64,000 nt of DNA from Streptomyces cyaneofuscatus. GTDB taxonomy: Bacteria > Actinomycetota > Actinomycetes > Streptomycetales > Streptomycetaceae. Positions 41,903 through 50,541 of the stretch are shown in pieces. A program made the translations under genes and the position numbers. The stretch covers positions 124,001-188,000 of the forward strand of contig NZ_JOEM01000012.1 in the NCBI RefSeq assembly GCF_000718135.1. The letters are read 5' to 3'. The notes under the pieces were generated by a model. The model saw only the letters and a list, made by a program, of their open reading frames with translations. It was not told the origin of the DNA and did not search any database. Position 1 is the stretch's first letter. Each line of letters begins with the position of its first letter.

Positions 41903-44491
41903 TCAGCCGAGCGCGGCCACCAGGTCGCCCGCGGCCACCCGGTCGAGCCCGCAGCCGTCCACCGGACCGGGCAGCAGCCGGTAGACCGTGCCGCTCACCT
42001 TCTCCGGGGCCGCGTCCCCGTTCACCACCGCGAGGAACACTCGCTTCCCGGCCGCCGCCCGCTCCATCGCGGCGACCCTGTCTGCGGGCCCCGTACCGTG
42101 CGGCTCCTCCGTGTCCGGGGTGCGGAGCGTGCGTATCCGCCTCGCGAAGGCGGCCGTGTCCTCCCCGGCCCCGCGCCGGTAGCGCATCAGCCCGTCCCGG
42201 CGGGAGACCGCCACCTCGTCGGTCCGGGCCGCCGCGTGCCACACCGCCAGGTCCCACAGCGTCGTACGCCCCGCCGAGAAGTACTGGTACAGGTCCCTGC
42301 CCGCCCGGCCCAGCTCGTCGATGTGCCGGCTCACGCTGTGGTGGCCCTCCGACGGCGGCAGATGCAGATCGGTCCAGAGGAAGGTGCGCCGCTCCACGTC
42401 CGCCACCATCGGCACATGGACCCGGGAGTGGCCGATCAGGTCGTAGCGCTGGCGGACGGTCCGCGGGTCGAAGTGCGCGACGCGCCCGTCCACCGACGGC
42501 AGCGCCATGAACCCGGCGAAGGCGTCGGGCAGCAGCTCGAAGGGCACGTTGTTGTAGCTGAACACCACCGGCATCGCGAACCGCACCCCGGCCCGGGTGA
42601 GTCCGTCCAGGTCCAGGTCGGCGTACTCACTGGCGCCCCTAGGTGCGGGCGCGGAGGTCAGGTCGCCGGAGTGCACGGCCACCCGGTTCCGGTACACCAG
42701 GTTCGTGTAGTCGCAGAGCCCGAGGTAGGTCCACTCGGCGTCGAAGAAGGCCACCGACAGGTCGAGGTCGACGATCTCGGCGGGCGGCTGCATCCAGTGC
42801 AGGAACATCCGCAGCACCTCGCCCTCGGGCAACGGCTGCGTACTGCCCCGGGGAACCGCGACCAGCGCTTTGGCCGCCGCGCTCTCGGCGGAGGGCACGG
42901 CGAGCGCGGCCAGCCCCTCGTCGAGCACCGCCAGATCGAAGCGGGAGGAGGTGGAGAGCCGCCGCAGCACCTCGCGCTCCAGCAGCGCGCAGACCCGCTC
43001 CACGGTCGGGGCGGGCAGCGGGGGACGGGTGTCGTCGAGGGTGTACGAGTGCGTCACCTGGCCCCGGGGGAAGAAGACCCGCCGCCCGCCGGGAACGTCA
43101 CGGATCCTCAGCCGCCCCAGCGCGGCCAGCAGCGGACCGGGCCCGGCACCGTCGAGCCCGTGCTCCAGCACGTGCAGCAACGCGTCCGGAGGCACCCCGT
43201 CCCCCTCCATCCGCAGCACCTGGTCGAGCCGGCGCAGCAGGGTGCCCGGGCGCTGGGCGAGGAGAGCGATCACGGTGCCGGTCTCGCCCGCCGCGAACGC
43301 CTGCTCGACCCGCCCGGTCCAGGTGTTGGCCTTGAACAGTGCCCCGTCCGCCCGTACGGCGAGCGGGTTCTCGGCCGCCGTACGCACCAGGGTCGCCGCG
43401 AGAGGCTCCGACACCGTGGACACATGCGTCGCCCGCAGTACCGCGAAGGCCAGGGCGGCCCGGGGGTGGCGGGCGTGCTGCTCGTTCGGGTGCAGCGTCT
43501 CGGCCGCCCGCTTCCACCGCTCGGGGCGCCGCAGGACGTCCTCGACCAGCGAGGAGGGGTCCAGCGCGTCCAGTACGGCGAGGAGTTCGCGCCGCAGCCC
43601 GCGCGGCAGGGACCGGTGCCGGGGCGTGTCCAGCAGGTCCGCCCCGCCGCCCGACCAGACCGCGAGGAGCCGCAGCACATCGGTGGCGGTGGTCAGCCGG
43701 ACGGGCAGGACCGCCCGCACGGCGTCCCGGGTCCGCCGGTCCCGCAGCAGCGTGCCCAGGACCAGCGCCTTCGTCTCCCGTACGGGAATCTCCTCGGGCA
43801 GCCAGCCGAGCCCCGCCGGGGTGTGGGCCAGCAGCGCCACGACGTCGTCCCGGTCCTGCGGAGGCAACGGGGTGCGCCGCGCGAGCAGCCGCCCCAGCGC
43901 CGTGACCGCGTCTGCCGCCGCGTCGGTGCCGAGGACCAACGGCTGCACCGGCCCGGCCGCCGTCTCCACCTGCCGGCGCGGCGGCGCGGGCTTCAGGAAC
44001 GGGTCGTCGTCGGCGGTGCGGCGGTGGCAGATCGGACAGCCGGAGTAGTCGGCGCCGTCCCAGCACTCCCGGCACACGAGGTGGGCGCAGGGGGCGACCG
44101 GGTGCACGCTGCCGACCGTGGAACAGAGCACGCACGGCTGATGCGGCCACTGGAGCAGCAGGGTGAACACCCGGTCCACGTACAGCTGGAGCGTGTCGTC
44201 CGGCACGGAGGCCGGGAAGCTGCGGAAGAGCGGCATGTGCGTACGGTCCGCGCCGAGCTCGGCGTCGATGTGCCCCACCAACTGCTTCCCCGCATCGGCC
44301 AGCCCGGCGGGCCCGAGCCACGCGAGGGCGGCGTGCAGAGCCGGTGTGAGGACGAACCCGCGATCCAGGAGCTCGGCCTCCAGGGCCACCAGCCCGGTCG
44401 TGGTCGGCGGATCACCGGGCCGGTGCCCGGCCTCCCCGACGTACACCGTCCGAAGACGGCGGAGCAGCACGGACGACAGCGACGGCGACAC
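41903..44491 (-). CDS. Large RING-finger protein (MXAN_6230/SCO0854 family)
   Basis: An 862-residue cytoplasmic protein. At about residues 120-155 it has a complete C3HC4 RING: C-x2-C-x11-C-x-H-x2-C-x2-C-x8-C-x2-C (CVLC ... CAHLVCRECW ... CPICH). Long helical regions without known motifs follow. Around residues 590-680 there is a TerD-like beta-sandwich pattern (VDLDLSVAFFDAEWTYLGLC, YADLDLDGL, VRFAMPVVFSYNNVPFELL). RING domains are the hallmark of eukaryotic ubiquitin ligases and are rare in bacteria. No partner system is visible here. The start is GTG 44491 or TTG 44497; neither has a good ribosome site. Confidence 0.85.
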   Translation of the reverse strand: MSPSLSSVLLRRLRTVYVGEAGHRPGDPPTTTGLVALEAELLDRGFVLTPALHAALAWLGPAGLADAGKQLVGHIDAELGADRTHMPLFRSFPASVPDDTLQLYVDRVFTLLLQWPHQPCVLCSTVGSVHPVAPCAHLVCRECWDGADYSGCPICHRRTADDDPFLKPAPPRRQVETAAGPVQPLVLGTDAAADAVTALGRLLARRTPLPPQDRDDVVALLAHTPAGLGWLPEEIPVRETKALVLGTLLRDRRTRDAVRAVLPVRLTTATDVLRLLAVWSGGGADLLDTPRHRSLPRGLRRELLAVLDALDPSSLVEDVLRRPERWKRAAETLHPNEQHARHPRAALAFAVLRATHVSTVSEPLAATLVRTAAENPLAVRADGALFKANTWTGRVEQAFAAGETGTVIALLAQRPGTLLRRLDQVLRMEGDGVPPDALLHVLEHGLDGAGPGPLLAALGRLRIRDVPGGRRVFFPRGQVTHSYTLDDTRPPLPAPTVERVCALLEREVLRRLSTSSRFDLAVLDEGLAALAVPSAESAAAKALVAVPRGSTQPLPEGEVLRMFLHWMQPPAEIVDLDLSVAFFDAEWTYLGLCDYTNLVYRNRVAVHSGDLTSAPAPRGASEYADLDLDGLTRAGVRFAMPVVFSYNNVPFELLPDAFAGFMALPSVDGRVAHFDPRTVRQRYDLIGHSRVHVPMVADVERRTFLWTDLHLPPSEGHHSVSRHIDELGRAGRDLYQYFSAGRTTLWDLAVWHAAARTDEVAVSRRDGLMRYRRGAGEDTAAFARRIRTLRTPDTEEPHGTGPADRVAAMERAAAGKRVFLAVVNGDAAPEKVSGTVYRLLPGPVDGCGLDRVAAGDLVAALG

Positions 44492-44667
44492 GGACAAACA
44501 AGCCCCAGGGGAGGAGAGGGAGGAGGTGTGGGGCGGGGGCGGAGAGTGGGCGCGCTACGGGATTCGGAGAGGTGGAGAAGGAAGCACACCACGGAGCCGC
44601 CCCCGCGCAAGAGGGAGCTTAGGGGGGTGTGTTGGGGCGCGCCATGGATTTATCGGCCCGCCGTCCC

Positions 44668-44684
44668 TTGGCAGAAGGTGCCAA
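44668..44684. promoter_or_regulatory. Inverted repeat in the divergent RING/desaturase promoter
   Basis: TTGGCA-N5-TGCCAA (44668-44673 and 44679-44684) lies in the 272-bp region between the divergent RING and sterol-desaturase genes, about 80 bp before the latter's ATG. It is a candidate regulator site. Nothing else stands out in that gap except a purine-rich tract near 44500-44560. Confidence 0.4.
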
Positions 44685-44763
44685 AGGCTGCTGACACCAG
44701 ATCTCGCATACTTGTGGGTAACAACATCTAGCCCTCGCCGACGGGCGGCCCTACGGTGCTCGC

Positions 44764-45678
44764 ATGGAGCCGAACCTGCCCGATGTCGTGCTGTGGTCAA
44801 TACCGGCCTTCGTGCTGCTCACCGTGATCGAGATGGTCAGCTACCGCTTCCATCCGGACGAGGACGCGGCCGGATACGACACCAAGGACGCCGCCACCAG
44901 CGTCACCATGGGGCTCGGCAGCCTCGGGTTCGACCTGCTGTGGAAGATCCCCATCCTCGCCATCTACATGGGGGTCTACGAGCTGACGCCGCTGCGGGTG
45001 CCCGTGGTGTGGTGGACCGTCCTGCTGATGCTCCTGGCCCAGGACTTCTTCTACTACTGGTCCCACCGCGGCCACCACGTCATCCGGATCCTGTGGGCCT
45101 GCCACGTGGTCCACCACTCCAGCCGGAAGTTCAACCTCACCACCGCGCTCCGCCAGCCCTGGACCTCCGCCACCGTCTGGCCCTTCTACCTCCCGCTGAT
45201 CGCCTGCGGTGTGCACCCGGCGGCGCTCGCGTTCTGCCAGTCGGCCAACCTCGTCTACCAGTTCTGGGTCCACACCGAGCGCGTCGGCAAGCTCCCGCGC
45301 CCCTTCGAGTACGTCCTCAACACGCCCTCCCACCACCGCGTCCACCACGCCTCGCAGGGCAGCTACCTGGACCGCAACTACGGGGGCATCCTGATCATCT
45401 GGGACCGGATGTTCGGGTCCTTCGCGGCCGAGACCGAGCGGCCCGTCTACGGGCTCACCAAGAACATCTCCACCCACAACCCGTTGCGCGTCGCCACCCA
45501 TGAGTACGCCGCGATCGCCCGGGACGTCCGGGCCGCCGGGAGCTGGAGCGAGCGCGCCGGGCGGGTCTTCCGGGGGCCGGGCTGGCAGCCCGCTCCGAAG
45601 CCCGCTGCCCTACCGGTCGATCCACCCGCGCCCGCCCCCGTACCCGCGCAGGCCGCCGCCCCGGAACTCACTCGATGA
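44764..45678 (+). CDS. Sterol desaturase/fatty acid hydroxylase family membrane protein
   Basis: A 304-residue di-iron membrane oxygenase-like protein with about four helices. The eight-histidine pattern is present: SHRGHHVIR, CHVVHHSSRKFN, TPSHHRVHHASQG. It probably hydroxylates or desaturates a lipid or hopanoid-like substrate; the substrate is unknown. The C-terminal tail is Pro/Ala-rich (PPAPAPVPAQAAAPE). Its stop overlaps the next ATG, so it is coupled to lysoplasmalogenase, which supports a lipid role. Confidence 0.9.
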   Translation: MEPNLPDVVLWSIPAFVLLTVIEMVSYRFHPDEDAAGYDTKDAATSVTMGLGSLGFDLLWKIPILAIYMGVYELTPLRVPVVWWTVLLMLLAQDFFYYWSHRGHHVIRILWACHVVHHSSRKFNLTTALRQPWTSATVWPFYLPLIACGVHPAALAFCQSANLVYQFWVHTERVGKLPRPFEYVLNTPSHHRVHHASQGSYLDRNYGGILIIWDRMFGSFAAETERPVYGLTKNISTHNPLRVATHEYAAIARDVRAAGSWSERAGRVFRGPGWQPAPKPAALPVDPPAPAPVPAQAAAPELTR

Positions 45679-46355
45679 GCGCCACCGCGTCCCGCCCCGC
45701 CCCGTCGGGGACGGCAGGGACCGGGCGGTTCGCGCGGCCGCTCCTCGGGGCCTTCCTGGTCGCCGCCGTCGTCGACCTCGCGGGGCTCCTCGCCGGGCTC
45801 GACACCGTCCACCTGGTCGCCAAGCCGCTGCTGATGCCGCTGCTCGCCGCGTACGCCGCCGTCCGGTGCGGGCCCCGGCTGCTCATCGCGGCCCTGCTGT
45901 TCGGGTGGGGCGGGGACGTGTTCCTGCTCGCCGACAACGACCTGGCGTTCCTCCTCGGGATGGGGTCCTTCGCCGTCGGCCATGTCTGCTATCTGACGCT
46001 GTTCGGGCGGGGGCAGGCCCGGACCCGTGCGTCCCTGGCCGCGGGGATCGCGTACGCCGTCGTCCTCACCGTCTTCCTCGTCCTGATCTGGTCCGACCTC
46101 CCCGCGGAGCTGCGCGTTCCGGTGGCCGGCTACAGCCTGCTGCTCACCGCGATGGCCTGGCGGGCCGGTGTGCTCGGACGGTACGCCGCGGCCGGCGGGG
46201 CGCTCTTCCTGCTCTCCGACGCCCTCATCGCCACCGGCATCGCGGAGTGGCCCCGGCTGCCCGCCCCCGACTTCTGGGTGATGCTCACCTACATCGCCGC
46301 GCAGCTCCTGCTGGCCCTCGGGGTGCTCAGGGCGGGGCGGGCCGGCCGCCCGTAG
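45675..46355 (+). CDS. Lysoplasmalogenase (YhhN/TMEM86 family)
   Basis: A 226-residue membrane protein with about eight helices. Family blocks are KPLLMPLLAAYAAVR, LFGWGGDVFLLADNDLAF, GSFAVGHVCYLTLFGRG and GALFLLSDALIA, carrying the conserved Asp residues of the TMEM86/YhhN group, which hydrolyses the vinyl ether of lysoplasmalogens. The ATG at 45675 overlaps the desaturase stop (ATGA). Streptomyces are not known for plasmalogens, so the natural substrate may be another ether lipid. Confidence 0.87.
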   Translation: MSATASRPAPSGTAGTGRFARPLLGAFLVAAVVDLAGLLAGLDTVHLVAKPLLMPLLAAYAAVRCGPRLLIAALLFGWGGDVFLLADNDLAFLLGMGSFAVGHVCYLTLFGRGQARTRASLAAGIAYAVVLTVFLVLIWSDLPAELRVPVAGYSLLLTAMAWRAGVLGRYAAAGGALFLLSDALIATGIAEWPRLPAPDFWVMLTYIAAQLLLALGVLRAGRAGRP

Positions 46356-46399
46356 GAGTTCCGTAGGAATACGGAGTCAGGAGTACGGACGTACGAGCA

Positions 46400-46428
46400 G
46401 GGGCCCGGGGAAAGATCCCCCTGGCCCC
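46400..46428. terminator. Hairpin between lysoplasmalogenase and subtilase genes
   Basis: An imperfect stem GGGGCCCGGGGA/TCCCCCTGGCCCC lies between the convergent genes and probably serves both. Confidence 0.6.
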
Positions 46429-46449
46429 GCTCATCGTTGCGTCATCCGC

Positions 46450-47988
46450 CTACCAGCGGACCGCGTCCAGCGCGTCGACCACTCCGGCTCCGTAGAAGCC
46501 GTTGTAGCTCTTGCCGCCCTCGCAGACCGCGTCGATGACCCCGTCACCGTTGTAGTCGTACGGCTCGCCGCACGCCTTCGCGTCCGCCTGGAGGCCCAGC
46601 AGGACCTTCACCGCGGCCGGTGAGGCGTAGGGGTGGCGGGACTTGATCAGGGCCACGACGCCCGCGACGTGCGGGGACGCCATCGACGTGCCGGCCTTGT
46701 AGCCGAACCTGCCGCCGGGCAGCGTCGAGAGGATCAGCCCGTTGACGGCCGGCGGCTCGGGGGTCTGGTAGATCGTCGAGTCACCGCCGGGGGCGGCGAC
46801 GTCGATGACGCCCTTGCCGTAGTTCGAGTACGAGGACTTCAGGCCCTTGGCGCCCGTCGCCGAGACCGTCACCACGCCCGGCAGCATGGTCGGGACGTCG
46901 GGGCAGACCCGCGGGTCGATCGTCCGGGTGACCGGCTCGGTGTCGTTCGGGCTGGTCCGGTCCTCGATGGTGTCGGAGGACAGGTCGTGGCGGGCGTTGC
47001 CCGCCGCGGCGACGTTGACCGTGCCCTTGCGCTCGGCGTACTTGGCGGCGCGGGTGAGCGACTCGACCAGGGCGCCCTGGTCCGGGTCGTTCTTGCAGGC
47101 GAAGAGCCAGGGGTCGGTGTAGTAGCTGTTGTTCGTGACGTCGACGCCGTGCTCGGCCGCCCAGAGGAAGCCGCAGACGACGGCCTCGGTGTAGAAGAGG
47201 CCGTCCGGGGTGGAGACCTTGATGCCGGAGACCTTCACACCCGGCGCCACCCCCGTCACGCCGAATCCGTTCTTCGCGGCGGCGATGGTGCCCGCCACAT
47301 GGGTGCCGTGGTCGCTCTCGCCCGCCGCCGGCCGCCAGGAGCCGTCGGTGGTGTCCGGAGCGCCCGTGACGCAGTTGACGGAGGCGGCGCGGTCGAAGTT
47401 GGGCGCCAGGTCCGGGTGGGTGTCGTCGACGCCCGTGTCGATGACGGCGACCGTCACCTTCTTCGAGCCGAGCGACTTCTGGTGCGCCTTGTCCGCCTTG
47501 ATCGCGGGCAGCGACCACTGCAGCGGCTCCAGCGGGTCCTCCTCCGCCGTCGCCTGGGCGGCCGCGGCCGCCGCCTGGGCCTCGGTCAGCGGCTGCGCTA
47601 TGGCGCCGACGTCCTTGGTGGCCTGGGGCACGATCGGGTTGGTCCGGGTCGCGCCCGCCGACTGCACGCCCCGTACGCGGCGGATCGTTTCGCCGAAGGC
47701 CGGGTTCTGCGAGTGGGCGACGATGACGCCGATCTGGTCGTACGAGATGACGACCGTGCCGCCGGCCTGCGTGATGGCCTTCTTCACCTGCTGGACGGCG
47801 GTGCGGCCGCTGCCGGTGTTGACGACGTAACTCAGCTTCGGTCCGTCGGTCCGCGGGGTCGCGGTGGCCGGTGCGCCGGTGGGCGCCGCCGTGGCCGACG
47901 TCGCCGGCAGGAAGCCGAGCGAGGCGACGAGCGCGAGTCCGACGGGCAGCGCGAGCGCGCGGGTCCGTCTCGATGCCAGATGAGCCAT
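46450..47988 (-). CDS. Secreted S8 (subtilisin-like) serine protease
   Basis: A 512-residue exported protease. The signal peptide (MAHLASRRTRALALPVGLAL then VASLGFLPATSATAA) is followed by an inhibitor-like propeptide (YVVNTGSGRTAVQQVKKAIT ... GVIVAHSQNP). The catalytic triad is Asp in VIDTGVDDTHPDL, His in ESDHGTHVAGTIAA and Ser in AGTSMASPHVAGVVALI. The oxyanion Asn is in VAAAGNARHD. GGAGA precedes the ATG. It probably degrades proteins outside the cell, perhaps during development. Confidence 0.93.
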   Translation of the reverse strand: MAHLASRRTRALALPVGLALVASLGFLPATSATAAPTGAPATATPRTDGPKLSYVVNTGSGRTAVQQVKKAITQAGGTVVISYDQIGVIVAHSQNPAFGETIRRVRGVQSAGATRTNPIVPQATKDVGAIAQPLTEAQAAAAAAQATAEEDPLEPLQWSLPAIKADKAHQKSLGSKKVTVAVIDTGVDDTHPDLAPNFDRAASVNCVTGAPDTTDGSWRPAAGESDHGTHVAGTIAAAKNGFGVTGVAPGVKVSGIKVSTPDGLFYTEAVVCGFLWAAEHGVDVTNNSYYTDPWLFACKNDPDQGALVESLTRAAKYAERKGTVNVAAAGNARHDLSSDTIEDRTSPNDTEPVTRTIDPRVCPDVPTMLPGVVTVSATGAKGLKSSYSNYGKGVIDVAAPGGDSTIYQTPEPPAVNGLILSTLPGGRFGYKAGTSMASPHVAGVVALIKSRHPYASPAAVKVLLGLQADAKACGEPYDYNGDGVIDAVCEGGKSYNGFYGAGVVDALDAVRW

Positions 47989-48009
47989 GGGTTCTCCACA
48001 TCATCCGTG

Positions 48010-48021
48010 CCGGTCGACCGG
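48010..48021. other. Perfect palindrome in the subtilase/DUF485 gap
   Basis: CCGGTCGACCGG is a perfect 12-bp palindrome 22 bp upstream of the subtilase ATG. The rest of the 347-bp divergent gap (47989-48335) shows no other gene or clear promoter to me. Confidence 0.35.
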
Positions 48022-48335
48022 ACACCTGGCGTGTTCGGTCGCGTACATGACGAGTGAAGCTATCGCCGATCTTCCTGGCACATCAACGATTTGGGGCAAG
48101 TGAGTTCGAAGAGTGCACCTGTGCGGCCGAATGTGTACGGGCGACTTCAGGCCACCGGGACGGAGGGGCTTCCGGTCACCGGGATGAGGCCGAGAAGGCG
48201 AAAGATCCGGTGAACCGCTTCGTCGCGCCCTCCGTGCCGTTGTCCAGGAGGCACATCACCGTCCCCCGGTATCGAGGCCTCCCTATGACACCCACCGTCC
48301 CCCAGATCACCGCACCCGCGTCGCGAGGAGATTCC

Positions 48336-48701
48336 GTGGCTACCGATGCACCGCCGCCCGAGGGCCGTTCCGACACCAGCCCGGCCCAGCCCACCACCGA
48401 GGCGTTCAACGCGGTGCAGGCGAGTGCCGAGTTCGCCGACCTGCGCCGCTCGTTCCGCTCCTTCGCCTTCCCGCTCACCATCGCCTTCGTGACCTGGTAC
48501 CTGCTCTACGTCCTGCTCTGCAACTACGCGGGCGGCTTCATGAGCACCAAGGTCGTCGGCAACATCAACATGGCGCTCGTCCTCGGCCTCGCCCAGTTCG
48601 CCACCACCTTCCTCATCGCCGTGCTCTACTCCCGGCACGCCGCCAGCAAGCTCGACCCGAAGGCCGAAGCGATCAAGTCCCGTATGGAGGCCGACGTATG
48701 A
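48336..48701 (+). CDS. DUF485 membrane protein paired with ActP
   Basis: A 121-residue protein with a hydrophilic N-terminus and two transmembrane helices (FAFPLTIAFVTWYLLYVLLC and NINMALVLGLAQFATTFLIA), the DUF485 (YjcH) pattern. Such proteins are encoded with acetate permease genes and probably support it. GTG 48336 is chosen because GAGGAG lies five bases before; an ATG at 48285 is in frame but lacks a ribosome site. The stop overlaps the actP start (ATGA). Confidence 0.88.
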   Translation: MATDAPPPEGRSDTSPAQPTTEAFNAVQASAEFADLRRSFRSFAFPLTIAFVTWYLLYVLLCNYAGGFMSTKVVGNINMALVLGLAQFATTFLIAVLYSRHAASKLDPKAEAIKSRMEADV

Positions 48702-50341
48702 GCGCCGCCCACACCCTCTATCCGGCCGTCCAGCTCGCCGCCACCGAAGGCGCGAGCGAGCACCGGCCACTGATCATCACCCTGTTCGCCGCCTTCGTCG
48801 TGGCGACCCTCTTCATCACCGTGTGGGCGGGCCGCCAGACCAAGAGCGCCTCCGACTTCTACGCGGGCGGCCGCCAGTTCACCGGCTTCCAGAACGGGCT
48901 CGCGGTCTCCGGCGACTACATGTCCGCGGCGTCCTTCCTGGGCATCGCGGGCGCCATCGCCCTCTTCGGATACGACGGCTTCCTCTACTCCATCGGTTTC
49001 CTCGTCGCCTGGCTCGTCGCCCTGCTCCTGGTCGCCGAACCGCTGCGCAACTCCGGCCGCTACACCATGGGCGACGTCCTCGCCTACCGGATGCGCCAGC
49101 GCCCCGTCCGTACCGCCGCCGGTACGTCCACGATCGTCGTCTCGATCTTCTACCTGCTGGCCCAGATGGCCGGTGCCGGCGTCCTCGTCTCGCTGCTGCT
49201 CGGCATCACCAGCGACTTCGGGAAGATCGTCATCGTCGCCCTGGTCGGCGTCCTCATGATCCTGTACGTCACCATCGGCGGCATGAAGGGCACCACCTGG
49301 GTGCAGATGGTCAAGGCCGTCCTGCTCATCGCGGGCACCCTGCTCATCACCTTCCTGATCCTGCTGAAGTTCAACTTCAACATCTCCGACCTGCTCGGCA
49401 CCGCCGCCAGCAACAGCGGCAAGGGAGCGGCCTTCCTGGAGCCCGGCCTGAAGTACGGCGCCACCGGCGTCTCGAAGCTGGACTTCATCTCCCTCGGCAT
49501 CGCCCTGGTCCTCGGCACCGCGGGCCTGCCGCACATCCTGATCCGCTTCTACACCGTGCCCACCGCCAAGGCCGCCCGTAAGTCCGTGAACTGGGCGATC
49601 GGCATCATCGGCGCCTTCTACCTGATGACGATCGTGCTGGGCTTCGGCGCCGCGGCGATCCTCAAGCCCGGCGACATCATCGCCTCCAACAAGGCGGGCA
49701 ACACGGCGGCACCACTCGCCGCACTGGAGATCGGCGGCGGCTCCGGATCCACCGGCGGCGCCATCCTCCTCGCGGTGATCTCCGCCGTCGCCTTCGCGAC
49801 CATCCTCGCCGTCGTCGCCGGACTCACCCTCGCCTCCTCCTCGTCCTTCGCGCACGACATCTACGCCAACGTGATCCGCAAGGGGAAGGCCACCGAGAAG
49901 GAGGAGGTCCGCGCCGCACGCTGGGCCACCGTCGCCATCGGCATCGTCTCCATCGCACTCGGCGCGCTCGCCCGCGACCTCAACGTGGCCGGCCTGGTGG
50001 CCCTCGCCTTCGCGGTCGCCGCCTCCGCCAACCTGCCGACGATCCTCTACAGCCTCTTCTGGAAGCGCTTCACCACCCAGGGGGCCCTCTGGTCCATCTA
50101 CGGCGGGCTCTCCTCCTCCGTCCTGCTGGTGCTCTTCTCGCCGGTCGTCTCCTCGAAGCCGACCTCGATGTTCCCGAGCGTCGACTTCGCCTGGTTCCCG
50201 CTGGAGAACCCTGGCCTGATCTCGATCCCGCTGGGCTTCCTGCTCGGCTGGCTCGGCTCGGTGATCGGCAAGGAGAAGCCCGACACCGACAAGTACGCCG
50301 AGCTGGAGGTCAAGTCCCTCACCGGCACCGGAGCGCACTGA
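48698..50341 (+). CDS. actP: Cation/acetate symporter, solute:sodium symporter family
   Basis: A 547-residue permease with about 13 helices. Family blocks are SDFYAGGRQFTGFQNGLAVS then GDYMSAASFLGIAGAIALFG, GTAGLPHILIRFYTVPTAKA, and AFATILAVVAGLTLASSSSF. Members take up acetate, pyruvate or similar monocarboxylates with Na+. Pairing with DUF485 supports the acetate type. The gene is translationally coupled to DUF485 and closed by a strong terminator. Confidence 0.92.
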   Translation: MSAAHTLYPAVQLAATEGASEHRPLIITLFAAFVVATLFITVWAGRQTKSASDFYAGGRQFTGFQNGLAVSGDYMSAASFLGIAGAIALFGYDGFLYSIGFLVAWLVALLLVAEPLRNSGRYTMGDVLAYRMRQRPVRTAAGTSTIVVSIFYLLAQMAGAGVLVSLLLGITSDFGKIVIVALVGVLMILYVTIGGMKGTTWVQMVKAVLLIAGTLLITFLILLKFNFNISDLLGTAASNSGKGAAFLEPGLKYGATGVSKLDFISLGIALVLGTAGLPHILIRFYTVPTAKAARKSVNWAIGIIGAFYLMTIVLGFGAAAILKPGDIIASNKAGNTAAPLAALEIGGGSGSTGGAILLAVISAVAFATILAVVAGLTLASSSSFAHDIYANVIRKGKATEKEEVRAARWATVAIGIVSIALGALARDLNVAGLVALAFAVAASANLPTILYSLFWKRFTTQGALWSIYGGLSSSVLLVLFSPVVSSKPTSMFPSVDFAWFPLENPGLISIPLGFLLGWLGSVIGKEKPDTDKYAELEVKSLTGTGAH

Positions 50342-50387
50342 GAGAAGGAATTCACCGAGCCGTTCGGTGCATCCGCCACCCCCTGGT

Positions 50388-50423
50388 CCGGGCCGCGTCG
50401 TAGAGTCCTACGACGCGGCCCGG
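50388..50423. terminator. Terminator after actP
   Basis: A perfect 16-bp stem (50388-50403 with 50408-50423), 4-nt loop, lies between actP and moaA. Confidence 0.8.
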
Positions 50424-50485
50424 CCGCACCTCGTGGCAAACGGGCCCCTGCGATGTCAGCGGTCTCACGTAGGCTCGGAAGAGAT

Positions 50486-50525
50486 CGACCGCACCGACAC
50501 CACACCGACCGCACCGACACCACCG
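50486..50525 (+). repeat. Two 20-bp direct repeats before moaA
   Basis: CGACCGCACCGACACCACAC at 50486 is followed directly by a near copy at 50506, ending 16 bp before the moaA GTG, just before its ribosome site. Confidence 0.7.
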
Positions 50526-50541
50526 GGGGAGGAGAGCCACC

